Positions 62,652 through 64,000 of a stretch of 64,000 bases of DNA are shown one piece after another. Numbering within the stretch: the first letter of the stretch is position 1; every line of letters begins with the position of its first letter. This stretch comes from Talinum fruticosum (lineage: Eukaryota; Streptophyta; Magnoliopsida; Caryophyllales; Talinaceae), in NCBI GenBank assembly GCA_021018815.1, contig JAITYX010000066.1, positions 2,888,001 to 2,952,000 on the forward strand. The letters run 5' to 3'. Position numbers and translations under genes: made by a program. The notes under the pieces were generated by a model, which saw only the letters and a list, made by a program, of their open reading frames with translations, had not been told where the DNA came from and searched no databases.

Positions 62652-63999
62652 AAATGGATCCAAGCACTCCGTTGACTAATAAAAGGCACAAAAGGGGAGG
62701 TTAGAGATATGATATGTGCATAAATGAGTCACATTTACTAAGTAACAATGAACAGATACCCTTAAAAAGCGGACAACAAAGTTTCTTCGAACCGAAACAG
62801 AGGATGGTATGGTTTTAAGTGAAGAAATACAACTGAGCTACAGAGCTAGAAATAGAATGCACAGAAAAAAGGTTACAAGACAAAGTGAACCTTAGGTGAA
62901 TGCTGATAGATAGGGTGTAACAGCTCGAGATTAACACATTTATTCACAAAAGATATTTGTCCTATGACTGGATCACAACATAATCTTTCCTTATTATATC
63001 TACACAATATTTTTAGATCAATTAGGTAAACATTTAATTAATGTGCTCATTTACATATATTGTTTGGTAATGAAAGAAAGAAGACAACACCAAGAAGAAG
63101 AAATAAACAAAGAAACTGAACAACCACAGAACAATCATATACATAGTGAATCAAACCAAGGTATGATTATTAGCCAGGAACAAAAGAAAAAAAGTGTTAA
63201 ATAATTTTTACTATAGAACTATATGTAATTATAATAGGCTCATAGAATAACAGTTGTTACAATTTCACATCCATGTTAAATTACCACTTATTAGTAAATA
63301 AATCTATATGTTTATTTTGGATTTATCATTAATGTAAAAAGTAGTGGATTGCTTATAATTACTATAGTATCTATTTTGAGAAAACGACATAGAAGAAATG
63401 CATTTAGGAGAAGTAAGTACTTCAATTATCAAATAGTATTAGTAATAAATTATCTTGCGGATAAATAACTTAACTCAATCTAAAGCTTTTTTAAAAAATC
63501 ATATCAGATAATCAAGTTGCCATTGGTATGCTTAATGTGCCTGAATCTCCTACTTTGCTAGACAACTGATATTCATGTTGTTATTACAATGCAAAGAAAG
63601 TTGAGCATGATTTATATGGGATATGTCGTCTGTAAGGACAAGTAACAATAGCAACAAACAAGATTGTAGATGAATTTCATACACTTTTAACTTTTAGCTT
63701 TGATGATATTGTCCTTTTTTTGCTGATTTAGAAGAATGTATAAGAATTTGTTTAGATTCAATTCGATAGGGGAAAGTTTGATAAGGCGTCTTACAAAGGA
63801 TTATATATTTTCAAGCTCCAAGGACAAGTGTATCATTATGTGCCCGATCTTAACCTAAATGACGGACAACCACCAAAGTATTTGCAACTTTATTTCTATG
63901 ATCCTTAAAGTGAAGTTGAAAATCATGTAGGAGTTTACAATGAACTAAGATCGGACGTCGCTGCAAAGCCGATACAAGTTATAGAACAAAATCCATAGG
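62652..63999 (+). pseudogene. Helitron replicase/helicase N-terminal relic, cut by the window end
   Basis: At 63590-63690 the frame CCYYNAKKVEHDLYGIC followed by GQVTIATNKIVDEF resembles the Cys-rich segment before the Helitron Rep domain. At 63770-63985 FDKASYKGLYIFKLQGQVYH, PKYLQLYFYD and a VYNEL segment match the Helitron_like_N region, in which GPYxFxxxGQxYH and QLYIYD motifs are usual. Stops interrupt it (after YFYDP and near the window end). Short basic, Gln-rich frames at about 62652-62700 (MDPSTPLTNKRHKRGG) and 63070-63160 could be N-terminal exons, but this is a guess. The Rep catalytic HUH and helicase motifs would lie outside the window. Confidence 0.65.
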
Positions 64000-64000
64000 C

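Overview
The window is nuclear DNA from a flowering plant, probably a eudicot. It is AT-rich, dominated by nested LTR retrotransposons, and carries plant-type MITEs, a plant mobile-domain gene relic and Helitron-related genes. I found no intact host gene, no rRNA or tRNA gene and no CRISPR array. Every protein-coding relic I recognise belongs to, or derives from, a mobile element, and all carry stops, frameshifts or lost catalytic residues.

Layout. 1-3178: AT-rich spacer. 3184-9097: a Ty1/copia element (5-bp TSD ATTAT) with most of pol deleted and a 3.1-kb Ty3/gypsy-like solo LTR (TSD CATCA) inside gag. 9919-23142: a Stowaway MITE split by a minus-strand, non-autonomous Ty3/gypsy element with 3.3-kb LTRs and a 1.03-kb interior (9960-22905, TSD CTTTT). 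Its right-hand LTR received three further insertions: a SIRE-type solo LTR, another gypsy solo LTR and a MITE-like element. 25.3-29.1 kb: a relic of a plant mobile-domain (PMD/DUF1985-like) transposon gene, interrupted by a SIRE-type solo LTR (TSD GAATA). 29109-about 35035: a truncated SIRE/Maximus-type copia element. 36110-46563: a complete-length (10.45 kb) SIRE/Maximus-type element with two LTRs, TSD ACAAA, gag-pol, and an additional ORF downstream of pol that resembles the 'putative plant transposon protein' domain (Transposase_32) and has its own TATA box. 46.6-58.7 kb: mostly non-coding, with a hAT-like MITE, minisatellites, microsatellites and an LTR-like segment carrying a 231-bp tandem repeat. 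58.7-60.7 kb: a multi-exon replication protein A (RPA70)-like pseudogene. 63.5 kb to the window end: the N-terminal part of a degraded Helitron replicase/helicase, same strand. The last two probably belong to one decayed Helitron running off the right edge.

How the parts relate. Four copies of one SIRE-type LTR family (two solo, one truncated element, one full-length element) and several gypsy LTRs of one broad family show repeated local invasion, and the nesting gives a relative order: Stowaway MITE, then gypsy element, then the insertions in its LTR. Boundaries with TSDs were read directly. Lineage names (SIRE/Maximus, Tekay-like, Tork-like) and the PMD, RPA and Helitron assignments rest on recalled family motifs and could not be checked by search.
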